Shown here piece after piece: positions 1 to 8,101 of a DNA stretch of 64,000 nt (position 1 is the first letter of the stretch; each line of letters begins with the position of its first letter). The notes beneath the pieces are model-generated. The model had not been told where the DNA came from. It worked only from the letters and a program-made list of their open reading frames with translations, and made no database searches. The stretch covers positions 620,001 to 684,000 of the forward strand of contig NZ_CP007215.2 in assembly GCF_000300455.3 (NCBI RefSeq), in the 5' to 3' direction. This stretch comes from Kosakonia sacchari SP1 (GTDB taxonomy: Bacteria; Pseudomonadota; Gammaproteobacteria; Enterobacterales; Enterobacteriaceae). The position numbers and the translations under genes are program-made.

Positions 1-773
1 TCAAGCGGCACGTTCGGCGCCGGCTCTTTTGCCTGGTGGCGAATGATCCCGGCGACCAGTTCAAGACGGGGAATATTTTCCACCAGCTTTCCCGCGACGT
101 CGGGATGCCCCAGCAGCAGCTTTTTCTCTTCCTCGGAGAGTTTGCGCTGAGCGGCATCGGCCTGAACGATATCGGCGGGGATACCAACACACCCAATTTG
201 GCTTAATGACGCAGCAATGGTGTAGATCCATTCATCTGGCCACTCCAGTTTCGGCAGTGCGTGGCGAACACAAGATTGGGCGAACGCTGCCCGCTGAAAG
301 GCCCACGGTGCGACCATGGCAAGCACTTCCGTCAGCGTTTTTACCGAGGCGGTAAGGGTTGTTGCCAGCAGCTCTTTTTCTGCGCAGACGAGACGATACT
401 GGCGCACGGCGTCGTTAAGCGCCGCGACCAGTTCTTCTTTCGGACACGGTTTGCAGAGATAGCGGAAAATGGCGCCTTTATTAATGGCGGCAATTGAGGA
501 CTCCACATCAGCCTGGCCGGTAAGCAGGATCCGCACACTGTCGGGCGAGAGTTCCCGCGCTTTCGCCAGAAAAGTGGCGCCATCCATGCCGGGCATGCGC
601 ATATCGGACATGATCACCGCAAAGCGTTCTCCCCAACGAACCGCGTCCAGAGCGGCTTCTCCACCCGGAGCTACCACCACATCAAATTCACCAAACAGGT
701 TTCGTTCCATCGCGGCGAGCACGTTAGGTTCATCATCTACGCACAGCACCCTGGGTAAGGCGGTATCAGTCAT
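1..773 (-). CDS. Response regulator with degenerate HD-GYP output domain (partial, runs off left edge)
   Basis: 257 codons are visible and remain open to the window edge. The N-terminus is a CheY-like receiver with an acidic pocket (VDDEP) and phosphoacceptor Asp57 in SDMRMPGMDG, plus the conserved Lys in LCKPC. The second half resembles an HD-GYP domain around LSQIGCVGIPADIV and GHPDVAGKL, where active members have LHDIGKIGIPD. Here the metal-binding His-Asp pair is replaced by Ser-Gln, and no GYP is seen after IIRHQ, so cyclic-di-GMP hydrolysis is unlikely (inference). The ATG lies 8 bp inside the 3' end of the preceding receiver-HDOD gene, so it is probably translationally coupled and last or near-last in the operon. 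The C-terminus is not in the window. Confidence 0.85.
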   Translation of the reverse strand, partial: MTDTALPRVLCVDDEPNVLAAMERNLFGEFDVVVAPGGEAALDAVRWGERFAVIMSDMRMPGMDGATFLAKARELSPDSVRILLTGQADVESSIAAINKGAIFRYLCKPCPKEELVAALNDAVRQYRLVCAEKELLATTLTASVKTLTEVLAMVAPWAFQRAAFAQSCVRHALPKLEWPDEWIYTIAASLSQIGCVGIPADIVQADAAQRKLSEEEKKLLLGHPDVAGKLVENIPRLELVAGIIRHQAKEPAPNVPL

Positions 774-1860
774 GAAGAGTGTCCTGTAGGTTAGCGAGCA
801 TTTGTTGCCATAAGGGGAGCTGGTCAAGCACGCCTGCTTTTTCAAGGTAATCGCGATCGGGGGTGCTGTTGTTGGCCAGCGCCACAGCGACATGCACCAC
901 ACCAAGCGCACCGAATGCATCATGTGCGAAACGTGAGGGCTGAGCCTGCCCTGCCACTATTTCGACGATATCCAGCGGTAATCCCCATACCGCCAGCAGG
1001 TAAGCGCCCACCGCTGAATGCATGGGAATAGCATTACATGTGGTTATTTCGCTACCGATCTCGCTCATTTCGGGGATCAGCTTCGCAATATTCGCGAGCA
1101 GTGCGGCGGTGGGCTCCAGTCCCTGATGGCCTGTAATCCGGGCGGCGAGTGAGGAGGCAAGAAGAGAAACCCGACGTAACTCGCTGACAAAGAGATCCCT
1201 TTTCGCATCGGTAAAACAGTGTGACGCCAGCACCAGCAATTTCACCTGATCCATGCCGAGAAGCGTAATAGCGCTACCGATATTGTGGATCGACGAACCT
1301 CTGTTGAACCAGGCGGAATTCGCAAGCTGCATGATTTTGGCGCTCAGCGCCGGGTCGCTGCCCAGCAATTCGGCAATCTGCCGGGTATCGCTATCGGGGT
1401 TATTGAGAAGATGCTGAACTGCAGTGAACACCTTCGGTGCGGCGGGTAATTGGTTGATCCGACCGACCACGTCGAGCACCGCCGGATCGTTGAACAGCGT
1501 GCGCAGAGAAAGCGCGCTTTCAATTATCGCTATTAACGTCGCGCTGTCGCAGGGTTTAGAGACAAATCGATGCGCGACTTCCAGCATACGCTGGGTGGCG
1601 CCTGGCTCTGAGTAGCCGGATAAAATGATACGTATCGTACCTGGCCAGCGGTTGCGTACTTGCGCCAGTAACTCTGCGCCATCCATAAAGGGCATGCGCA
1701 TATCGGAGACCACGACATCCGCCGGCGTCTCTTTCAGCATGGTCAGCGCTTCAGGGCCGCTGGTGGCAAAGCGGCACTCCCATTCGGTATCTTGCAACAT
1801 GATGGCGCGCTCAATGCCTGAAAGCACCCGGCTTTCATCATCAACGAACATCACTTGCAT
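766..1860 (-). CDS. Response regulator with HDOD output domain
   Basis: 364 aa. Residues 1-120 are a receiver: DDE near the start, Asp53 in VVSDMRMPFMDG, and the Lys of FVSKPC. Residues about 135-340 match an HDOD domain (INQLPAAPKVFTAV, then SDPALSAKIMQLANSAWFN, then IGSAITLLGMDQVKLLVL). HDOD is a helical, non-catalytic relative of HD phosphohydrolases found in signalling proteins. It has no DNA-binding domain, so its output is probably by protein contact. It overlaps the kinase gene by 10 bp upstream and the next response regulator by 8 bp, so one polycistronic mRNA is very likely. The kinase encoded just upstream is the obvious phosphodonor (inference). Confidence 0.9.
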   Translation of the reverse strand: MQVMFVDDESRVLSGIERAIMLQDTEWECRFATSGPEALTMLKETPADVVVSDMRMPFMDGAELLAQVRNRWPGTIRIILSGYSEPGATQRMLEVAHRFVSKPCDSATLIAIIESALSLRTLFNDPAVLDVVGRINQLPAAPKVFTAVQHLLNNPDSDTRQIAELLGSDPALSAKIMQLANSAWFNRGSSIHNIGSAITLLGMDQVKLLVLASHCFTDAKRDLFVSELRRVSLLASSLAARITGHQGLEPTAALLANIAKLIPEMSEIGSEITTCNAIPMHSAVGAYLLAVWGLPLDIVEIVAGQAQPSRFAHDAFGALGVVHVAVALANNSTPDRDYLEKAGVLDQLPLWQQMLANLQDTLHD

Positions 1861-2960
1861 GCAGGCTCATCCTCGTTGCGGCAGTTGAGCGGGAATTGCA
1901 GGATAAACGTGGAGCCCACGCCTTCTGCTGACTCGCAGCGAATCTTTCCATTATGTTTGTCCACCACGGTGGAATAGACGATCGCTAAGCCTTGTCCTGT
2001 CCCTTTACCCACCGCTTTGGTGGTGAAGAAAGGATCGAAAATGCGCTCGCGAATGGCGGCAGGTATGCCACTGCCATCATCCTCGACGCGGATTTCTAAA
2101 TAGTCGCCGTTCTGTAATGCTGAGATAACGATGCGGCCTTTCTCTTTCACTCCTTCCTGCAGGGTATCCGCAATGGCGTGGGCGGCATTGACCACCAGGT
2201 TGAGAATGGCCTGGCCGACCATATCTCGCAGGCAAGGAAGCTGCGGTAAGTTGTCGGCGATGTTAGTTTCGAGCTCTGCCACATATTTCCATTCGTTGCG
2301 GGCCACCGTGACGGTGGTATTAATTACATCGCGCACATCTATTCGTTCCTTCACATTCTTCGAAGGGTGAGAAAACTCCTTCATGGCAGCGACAATCCGC
2401 GCAATATGCTCAAGCCCTTCCAGAGACTCGTCCAGTGCGCCTGGAATTTGCCGACGCAGAAAATCAATTTTTGTGCGCTTCAGCGTGGTATCAAACTCCG
2501 CTATTACTGGCTCATCAGCCATTTTTTCTCGCGCAACGTCAGCGAGCGCGAGGGCGGCATTCAGCAATTTTAGCAGCGAGTCCGTGGCACCTTTTATAAA
2601 GCCGACATTATCGGCAACATATTGTGTCGGGGTGTTGATTTCGTGGGCAATACCGGCGGCAAGCTGACCAATAGACTCCATTTTTTGCGCCTGAAGTAGC
2701 TGAGTCTGCGCCAGGCGCAGCTCGGCCAGCGCTTTTTCCAGCTCATGCCGTTCGTTTTCTAATTCCCTTGTTTTACGCGCGACCACTTTCTCCAGCCCGA
2801 CATTTTGTTCGAGAATGGCAAACGGTGTGGCGTGACTATGCCGGGCTTCCTGGGCGATGCGGCGTTTCAGCACATCAATGGTTTTATCCCTGGCAGCGAG
2901 TTTGCGTTCGTAGTCAGCAGGGGAAAGGGGCGGGGTAGAGGCTTCGGAATAGAGCGACAT
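1851..2960 (-). CDS. Soluble sensor histidine kinase
   Basis: 369 aa with no membrane segment or signal peptide. Residues about 20-95 are a charged coiled coil ([20 protein letters not shown]) that likely serves as the dimerising signal helix. The HisKA H-box holds His106 (GIAHEINTP). The catalytic ATPase domain shows the N box ([11 protein letters not shown]), G1 (VEDDGSGIP), F (FDPFFTTK) and G2 (GTGQGLAI). With no sensory domain of its own, it probably takes input from the FIST protein encoded 5 bp upstream, and it overlaps the receiver-HDOD gene by 10 bp. The E. coli core order has no counterpart here, so this is accessory. The [10 protein letters not shown]-box type is common in kinases of chemosensory-like bacterial pathways. 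Confidence 0.9.
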   Translation of the reverse strand: MSLYSEASTPPLSPADYERKLAARDKTIDVLKRRIAQEARHSHATPFAILEQNVGLEKVVARKTRELENERHELEKALAELRLAQTQLLQAQKMESIGQLAAGIAHEINTPTQYVADNVGFIKGATDSLLKLLNAALALADVAREKMADEPVIAEFDTTLKRTKIDFLRRQIPGALDESLEGLEHIARIVAAMKEFSHPSKNVKERIDVRDVINTTVTVARNEWKYVAELETNIADNLPQLPCLRDMVGQAILNLVVNAAHAIADTLQEGVKEKGRIVISALQNGDYLEIRVEDDGSGIPAAIRERIFDPFFTTKAVGKGTGQGLAIVYSTVVDKHNGKIRCESAEGVGSTFILQFPLNCRNEDEPACK

Positions 2961-2965
2961 GATAT

Positions 2966-4078
2966 TTACCCTCCAATGGCGACACCGGTAAATGTCTGGT
3001 TGACATGCAGCCCGTTGTACTGCTCACCGTAGGTTGAAAAACCGACTACCCGGTTCTGCACCATGATTTCGCCGATCTGCTGTTCCAGCCCCTCTTTTTC
3101 GAACTGGAGACGGCGCAGGATACAATCGCAGCCGATGATGACGGCAGGGTTTGGGATCGTCTCGTGCACTTTTTCAAACGCCTGGCTAAACGTCTGGATC
3201 GGATCTTCCGCTTTACCGATTGAAACGATCAGCCCCTCTTCGATAGCGCAATAGCAGGTAAGAGAGAGATCGTCGTTCATTTTCTGGATGGAACGGACGT
3301 AGGGCTCATCTCCGAAAGAGAGCACCAGCGGGTTGCGGGAAAAGACCGTTGGCGTCAATTCGTCGACGGTAAGACCAAGGGATTCAGCATACATCTGCGC
3401 GGCAGGCTCACCGTTGATCTCCATAATGAGCCGTTTTTCCGCGTCCGCCTCGGTAATAACCAGTTCAACATCACTGGGGACGAAATGCTGGATCTTAAAC
3501 GTGGCGACCGGTGAACTGGTTTCGATCACCGCGAAAACGGCAGCGTCAGAGATAAAATGGCCATCGCCATCATAAATAAAGCTTTTTTCGAAACGCAGAT
3601 CGTCACCGGCAGAGCCGCCAATGAGAGGCACATTACCAATCTGTTGATAAAGATTGGCCACCAGTCTCTCTTCGGCCATCGACAGACCATCCACCAGCAG
3701 CAGACCAAAACGATGCAGGTTTGGTCTCTCTTCGCTATCGCGGCGAATGGTTTCCGCGATATCGGTAATGATCGAGGTGTATTCAAGTAAGGGGTGAATG
3801 ATAAATGCGCGAGCGTGAAAACCACGGCTCAGCCCAAGACCCAGCAGCCCCGAATGCTGAAAACCTTCCGTCCCGATATGACCGGAAGAGGTGCAGCCAA
3901 TGCAGGTGCAGGAGAAGGTGTTTTTTAATTCGCGGCCTAACACCTGCAGATCGTAATCCGGAGAGCAAAAGAAAAGGATGGTTTCAACATCGTCATGACC
4001 GATTTGGGCGGCAAACTGGGCAACAGCTTCGACCGGATCAGGAGATTCACTGCTGGCATATCTGGGCTGGAAACTCAC
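2966..4078 (-). CDS. FIST-domain sensory protein, first gene of the signalling operon
   Basis: FIST N plus FIST C architecture: VSFQPRYASSESP start, DDVETILFFCSPDY, GCTSSGHIGTEGF, then GGSAGDDLRFEKSFIYDG and, near the end, VIIGCDCILRR and GFSTYGEQYNG. The FIST module was described as a sensory domain predicted to bind small ligands such as amino acids. The open frame runs up to 4189, but I prefer GTG at 4078: it has GGAGAAG 5 nt upstream and starts at the conserved VSF, whereas the longer ATG at 4189 adds 37 poorly conserved residues (an ATG at 4126 is also possible). No transmembrane segment, so cytoplasmic. It lies 5 bp before the kinase gene and is the likely input of the system. Confidence 0.85.
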   Translation of the reverse strand: MSFQPRYASSESPDPVEAVAQFAAQIGHDDVETILFFCSPDYDLQVLGRELKNTFSCTCIGCTSSGHIGTEGFQHSGLLGLGLSRGFHARAFIIHPLLEYTSIITDIAETIRRDSEERPNLHRFGLLLVDGLSMAEERLVANLYQQIGNVPLIGGSAGDDLRFEKSFIYDGDGHFISDAAVFAVIETSSPVATFKIQHFVPSDVELVITEADAEKRLIMEINGEPAAQMYAESLGLTVDELTPTVFSRNPLVLSFGDEPYVRSIQKMNDDLSLTCYCAIEEGLIVSIGKAEDPIQTFSQAFEKVHETIPNPAVIIGCDCILRRLQFEKEGLEQQIGEIMVQNRVVGFSTYGEQYNGLHVNQTFTGVAIGG

Positions 4079-4189
4079 GGCAACTTCTCCCACTCTGTGC
4101 AGCGGTTTTCGCCTCTGCGGTAACATGGCCCGATGCGTTGCGCATTGGTCTGATGAAGGAAGATTAGGAGTTGGGTGTATAAATATCAA

Positions 4190-4665
4190 ATCGGCAGGTT
4201 GATAATTTGACAGGCTTTTTACTTCTTTTTTCTTTTTGCATCGGCACGGTAAATTCGGCGCATTTCCGCCGGTACAGACGCGGCTGAAGGATTAACATTT
4301 TTTTAAGCGCAGAAGTTGCTCGGCGAAGAGATTAGGCACTTGTTGATGAGGTTATTCGGGGCAATGAGTCATGCCGATATGCTGTGGCGTGCGGGGGAAT
4401 CTTTAAAGAAATAATCACGCTGGAGAGTCTCGTGACGGTTTCCGTCATCTCCCGGATGCGCAGGGTAAGTATCGGTCATTGGCTCTGCCAATAGTAAACG
4501 TTCTCTCAGCCTGTGCATTGGCGATGCTGACATTGATTGCGATATAACTCAGCACCATTTTCATCGTCCGGGGTTGCCAGCAACGTTAACCAATCCTTAA
4601 TACGCCAATAGTCCATTAGCTCATTCTGATCGTCACTATTTCACTCCCCCGTTACTGTGGCGGGA
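4190..4665. other. Intergenic stretch, probable promoter region of the FIST operon
   Basis: 476 bases without a confident gene. It contains a small palindrome at 4433-4447 (TGACGG, TTT, CCGTCA) and, on the minus strand at 4445-4564, a 39-codon frame starting MKMVLSYIAINVSIANAQA that looks like a signal peptide but has no good ribosome site. The first 60 bases before the FIST gene are AT-rich and would suit a promoter, but I cannot place a clear -35/-10 pair. Confidence 0.4.
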
Positions 4666-5031
4666 TTACTGGCAACGGGCGATCAGATTATTGTGCTGGT
4701 TATACGAAACTGAGCATTTCTGCGCCGTTGCTGGAACCATCAATTCGACAGTTTGCAGCGTATTTTTATACCGGCATACAAGGTAGGGCGATGTTTTATG
4801 CTCCCTGGCTTCGTCCAGATAATCTGCCAGTGTCCAGACAGTGTCTTTATCCGTATCTGGCATCAGTTCAACCCGCTCTTTTGGCGGACCGACAAACAGG
4901 CTGGCATCCGTAAGAGCATGCTGCTTCATCGTCGGGGACGGCAGTTGCGGACACTGTATATTGTCTGCCTGCGCAATTGTGGCGAACGACAACATAGCGA
5001 ACGTCAAAAGAGTGTGTTTACTCCACAACAT
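4666..5031 (-). CDS. Small secreted protein, STY0301-like
   Basis: 121 aa from the ATG at 5031, which begins a good signal peptide (MLWSKHTLLTFAMLSFATIA, cleavage after AQA). GGGGATA lies about 7 nt upstream. A longer frame to 5112 would add 27 basic residues before the signal sequence, which I reject. The mature protein has four cysteines (NIQCPQ, YLVCRY, QKCSV, ARCQ at the C-terminus), consistent with two periplasmic disulfides. The pattern is like the enterobacterial STY0301 family of unknown function; this match is from memory and moderate. Monocistronic, between tRNA-Ile2 and the FIST operon. Confidence 0.7.
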   Translation of the reverse strand: MLWSKHTLLTFAMLSFATIAQADNIQCPQLPSPTMKQHALTDASLFVGPPKERVELMPDTDKDTVWTLADYLDEAREHKTSPYLVCRYKNTLQTVELMVPATAQKCSVSYNQHNNLIARCQ

Positions 5032-5280
5032 AATGATTATCCCCGTTATTTTCCGCCTGTGGCGCTGATGAAAACGAATCATGCGTTTGCTAACAAGATG
5101 AGGTGCAGTCACTTTTTTACCAAAGGATAAAATTCGGCGAGAAAACCCTGTAACCCCCTCCGCTGAATAAACAGACGCATCAGAGGACCCATCGGTATGA
5201 TTACCCTATACTTTTTTGACAGAAGTTTTAGGCATCTATTTAAAATCAGCCGCCATTTTTGCGACTCACAAGTAGGCAGA
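5032..5280. other. Intergenic stretch upstream of the STY0301-like gene
   Basis: AT-rich and without a supported gene. A 61-codon minus-strand frame here starts inside the tRNA terminator hairpin and is rejected. The stretch probably carries the promoter of the secreted-protein gene. No repeats or operators were recognised. Confidence 0.4.
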
Positions 5281-5283
5281 AAC

Positions 5284-5310
5284 AAAAAAGCCACTTCAAG
5301 GAAGTGGCTT
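5284..5310 (-). terminator. Rho-independent terminator of tRNA-Ile2
   Basis: Read leftwards: AAGCCACTTC, loop CTT, GAAGTGGCTT, then TTTTT. The 10-bp stem starts 27 bases after the tRNA 3' end. Confidence 0.85.
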
Positions 5311-5336
5311 AATCATATGATTTTAAAGCTAAAATT

Positions 5337-5412
5337 TGGTGGCCCCTGTTGGGTTTGAACCAACGACCAAGCGATTATGAGTCGCCTGCTCTAACCACTG
5401 AGCTAAGGGGCC
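5337..5412 (-). tRNA. ileX: tRNA-Ile2 (CAU anticodon, lysidine type)
   Basis: 76 nt including an encoded CCA. The acceptor stem pairs GGCCCCT with AGGGGCC, the D arm contains TTAGCTCAGTGGTTAGAGC, the anticodon loop is CTCATAA (anticodon CAT), and the T arm has GGTTCAAACC. The CAT anticodon with this body matches E. coli ileX, in which TilS converts the wobble C to lysidine so that AUA is read; it is not a methionine tRNA. The position next to mug agrees with E. coli ileX. Confidence 0.93.
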
Positions 5413-5538
5413 GTGGCGGGGAATTATAAAGTAACTTACCCCTGCAATCCAGCATGAATCACCTGGCTGATGTTTTTATAAACAACGCATTTTCAATCTC
5501 TTATACTGGAGTTTATCGCTTTTGTTCGGGAGTTAAGC

Positions 5539-6045
5539 ATGATCCACGATATTCTGGCGCCGGGGCTGCGGGTGGTGTTTTGCGGCATCAATCCGGGTAA
5601 ATCTTCTGCCCATACCGGTTTCCATTTTGCCCATCCGGGGAATCGTTTCTGGAAAGTTATCCATCAGGCTGGTTTTACCGACCAGCAACTGCGCCCGGAA
5701 GATGAGCGGCATCTACTGGATACCCGCTGTGGCATCACTATGCTGGTTGAGCGTCCAACGGTGCAGGCTACGGAAGTCGGGTTGCATGAGCTGCGTAGCG
5801 GGGGCAGGGAACTGGTCAAAAAAATCGAGGATTATCAGCCAGCTGCGCTGGCAGTTTTAGGAAAGCAAGCCTTTGAGCAGGCGTTTAGCGTACGCGGGGC
5901 GAGCTGGGGCAAGCAAAATATGACGATTGGCGTGACGCAGGTTTGGGTGCTGCCAAACCCCAGCGGGCTTAACCGCGCAACGCTGGATAAGCTGGTGGAA
6001 GCGTATCGTGAACTGGACAAGGCACTGGTGACGCGCGGCCTGTAA
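5539..6045 (+). CDS. mug: G/U mismatch-specific DNA glycosylase
   Basis: 168 aa, the E. coli length. Mug removes uracil and ethenocytosine from mismatches with guanine in base-excision repair. The catalytic-loop motif GINPG follows the start ([13 protein letters not shown]), and the intercalation motif NPSGLNRAT is near the C-terminus. GGAG lies 9 nt before the ATG. It is convergent with rpoD and shares a terminator with it. Confidence 0.95.
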   Translation: MIHDILAPGLRVVFCGINPGKSSAHTGFHFAHPGNRFWKVIHQAGFTDQQLRPEDERHLLDTRCGITMLVERPTVQATEVGLHELRSGGRELVKKIEDYQPAALAVLGKQAFEQAFSVRGASWGKQNMTIGVTQVWVLPNPSGLNRATLDKLVEAYRELDKALVTRGL

Positions 6046-6060
6046 CGACAAATAGCGGGC

Positions 6061-6089
6061 AAAAAAAAGCTCCCGAGTGGGAGCTTTTT
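6061..6089. terminator. Bidirectional terminator between mug and rpoD
   Basis: AAGCTCCC, loop GAGT, GGGAGCTT, with a run of A on the left and T on the right. It can stop transcription from both sides: mug rightwards and rpoD leftwards. Confidence 0.85.
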
Positions 6090-6103
6090 AACGCATAAAC
6101 GAA

Positions 6104-7945
6104 TTAATCGTCGAGGAAGCTACGCAGTACTTCAGAACGGCTCGGATGGCGCAGTTTACGCAGCGCCTTGGCTTCGATCTGACGGATACGTTCGCGGGTT
6201 ACGTCAAACTGTTTACCCACTTCTTCCAGCGTGTGATCGGTGTTCATATCGATACCGAAACGCATACGCAGAACTTTCGCTTCACGGGCGGTCAGGCCAG
6301 CCAGAACGTCGTGCGTTGCGGCGCGCAGACTTTCAGTGGTTGCAGAGTCCAGCGGCAATTCGAGGGTGGTATCCTCGATAAAATCACCCAGATGCGAATC
6401 TTCATCATCACCGATTGGTGTTTCCATGGAGATCGGCTCTTTGGCGATTTTCAGCACTTTACGGATCTTATCTTCCGGCATCAGCATACGCTCAGCCAGC
6501 TCTTCCGGCGTAGGTTCACGGCCCATTTCCTGCAGCATCTGGCGGGAGATACGGTTGAGCTTGTTGATCGTCTCAATCATATGCACCGGAATACGGATGG
6601 TGCGCGCCTGATCCGCGATGGAACGGGTGATCGCCTGACGGATCCACCAGGTTGCATAGGTGGAGAATTTGTAACCACGGCGGTATTCGAACTTATCAAC
6701 CGCTTTCATCAAACCGATGTTGCCTTCCTGAATCAGATCGAGGAACTGCAGACCGCGGTTGGTGTATTTCTTGGCGATAGAAATAACCAGACGCAGGTTC
6801 GCTTCCACCATCTCTTTCTTCGCACGACGCGCTTTCGCTTCGCCGATAGACATACGACGGTTGATGTCTTTTACCTGCTCAATGGTCAGGCCGGTTTCTT
6901 CTTCAATCTGTTGCAGCTTCATCAGGCCGCGTTGAACTTCTTCTGCCACTTCATGCAGTTTTTCCGACCACGGTTTATTCATGGCCAGCGCAGCGTTGAA
7001 CCAGGTTTCGTTGGTTTCGTTGCCGGTGAACAGCGTAATGAAGTTTTTCTTCGGCATTTTGCACTGTTCAACGCACAGTTTCATGATGATGCGTTCCTGG
7101 GTACGTACGCGATCCATCATGACTCGCATGCTGTTAACCAGGTAATCGAACTGTTTTGGTACCAGACGGAACTGTTTGAACACTTCAGACAGCTTCAGGA
7201 TCTCTTCCTGCGCGGCAACGTGACTGCGTCCTTTGGCTTTGATGGTGTCGCGAGTCAGTTCGTACTGGGTACGTAGCTCAGCGAATTTTTCACGCGCCAG
7301 TTCAGGATCGATGCTGTTGTCATCATCGCTGTCGTCGTCTTCTTCATCTTCTTCGTCTTCATCATCATCCATCTCTTCGCTGGAGAGTTCAGAACCGACG
7401 TGGGTCGCGGTTGGCGCCATGTCTTCTTCAGCGTTTGGATCGACAAAGCCGGTGATCAGATCAGAGAGGCGAGCCTGCTCAGCTTCAACGCGATCGTACT
7501 GCTCCAGCAGATAGGTGATCGCTTCCGGGTATTCGGCAACGGAGCACTGAACCTGGTTGATGCCGTCTTCGATGCGTTTAGCGATGTCGATTTCGCCTTC
7601 GCGGGTCAGCAGCTCAACGGTGCCCATTTCGCGCATGTACATGCGCACCGGGTCAGTGGTTCGCCCGATTTCAGATTCAACGCTGGAAAGCACTTGTGCG
7701 GCGGCTTCTTCCGCATCTTCGTCAGTGTTGTTGGAGTTTTCGGCCAGCAACAGATCATCGGCGTCCGGTGCTTCTTCCATCACCTGGATGCCCATGTCGT
7801 TGATCATTTGGATGATGTCTTCGATCTGATCGGAGTCGACGATATCTTCCGGCAGATGGTCATTGACCTCGGCATAGGTCAGATAGCCTTGCTCCTTACC
7901 ACGGGTGACAAGAAGCTTCAGCTGTGACTGCGGGTTTTGCTCCAT
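6104..7945 (-). CDS. rpoD: RNA polymerase primary sigma factor sigma-70
   Basis: 613 aa, equal to E. coli. Region 1.1 lies at the N-terminus; region 1.2 includes [11 protein letters not shown]. The non-conserved region carries an acidic run at residues 190-209. Region 2.4 shows [10 protein letters not shown] (promoter melting and -10 contact), and region 4.2 has the helix-turn-helix [16 protein letters not shown] for -35 recognition. It is the last gene of the rpsU-dnaG-rpoD operon, 156 bp after dnaG, and is probably also transcribed from a heat-shock promoter inside dnaG. Confidence 0.98.
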   Translation of the reverse strand: MEQNPQSQLKLLVTRGKEQGYLTYAEVNDHLPEDIVDSDQIEDIIQMINDMGIQVMEEAPDADDLLLAENSNNTDEDAEEAAAQVLSSVESEIGRTTDPVRMYMREMGTVELLTREGEIDIAKRIEDGINQVQCSVAEYPEAITYLLEQYDRVEAEQARLSDLITGFVDPNAEEDMAPTATHVGSELSSEEMDDDEDEEDEEDDDSDDDNSIDPELAREKFAELRTQYELTRDTIKAKGRSHVAAQEEILKLSEVFKQFRLVPKQFDYLVNSMRVMMDRVRTQERIIMKLCVEQCKMPKKNFITLFTGNETNETWFNAALAMNKPWSEKLHEVAEEVQRGLMKLQQIEEETGLTIEQVKDINRRMSIGEAKARRAKKEMVEANLRLVISIAKKYTNRGLQFLDLIQEGNIGLMKAVDKFEYRRGYKFSTYATWWIRQAITRSIADQARTIRIPVHMIETINKLNRISRQMLQEMGREPTPEELAERMLMPEDKIRKVLKIAKEPISMETPIGDDEDSHLGDFIEDTTLELPLDSATTESLRAATHDVLAGLTAREAKVLRMRFGIDMNTDHTLEEVGKQFDVTRERIRQIEAKALRKLRHPSRSEVLRSFLDD

Positions 7946-8101
7946 AAGACGGTATCCACACTTAATTCATGAGGGTTGGTGTCGGTCGGCGAAATAAACC
8001 GCCAACATTTAACGCGAGGGTGTATTTATATTTTTGCCGCTGGCCCTCGTCGCGGCTGTCGGGATCTTCCCGATCGGTTATCGGCACTTAAGCCGTTGAA
8101 T

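Noticed and set aside
5109-5294. 61-codon frame left of tRNA-Ile2
   Set aside because: Begins inside the tRNA terminator stem and has no ribosome site.
6146-7276. 376-codon frame antisense to rpoD
   Set aside because: It follows from the codon bias of rpoD on the opposite strand; no ribosome site and no recognisable protein.
7332-7380. Trinucleotide-like repeat within rpoD
   Set aside because: It encodes the acidic Asp/Glu run in the non-conserved region of sigma-70, which is normal for the family.
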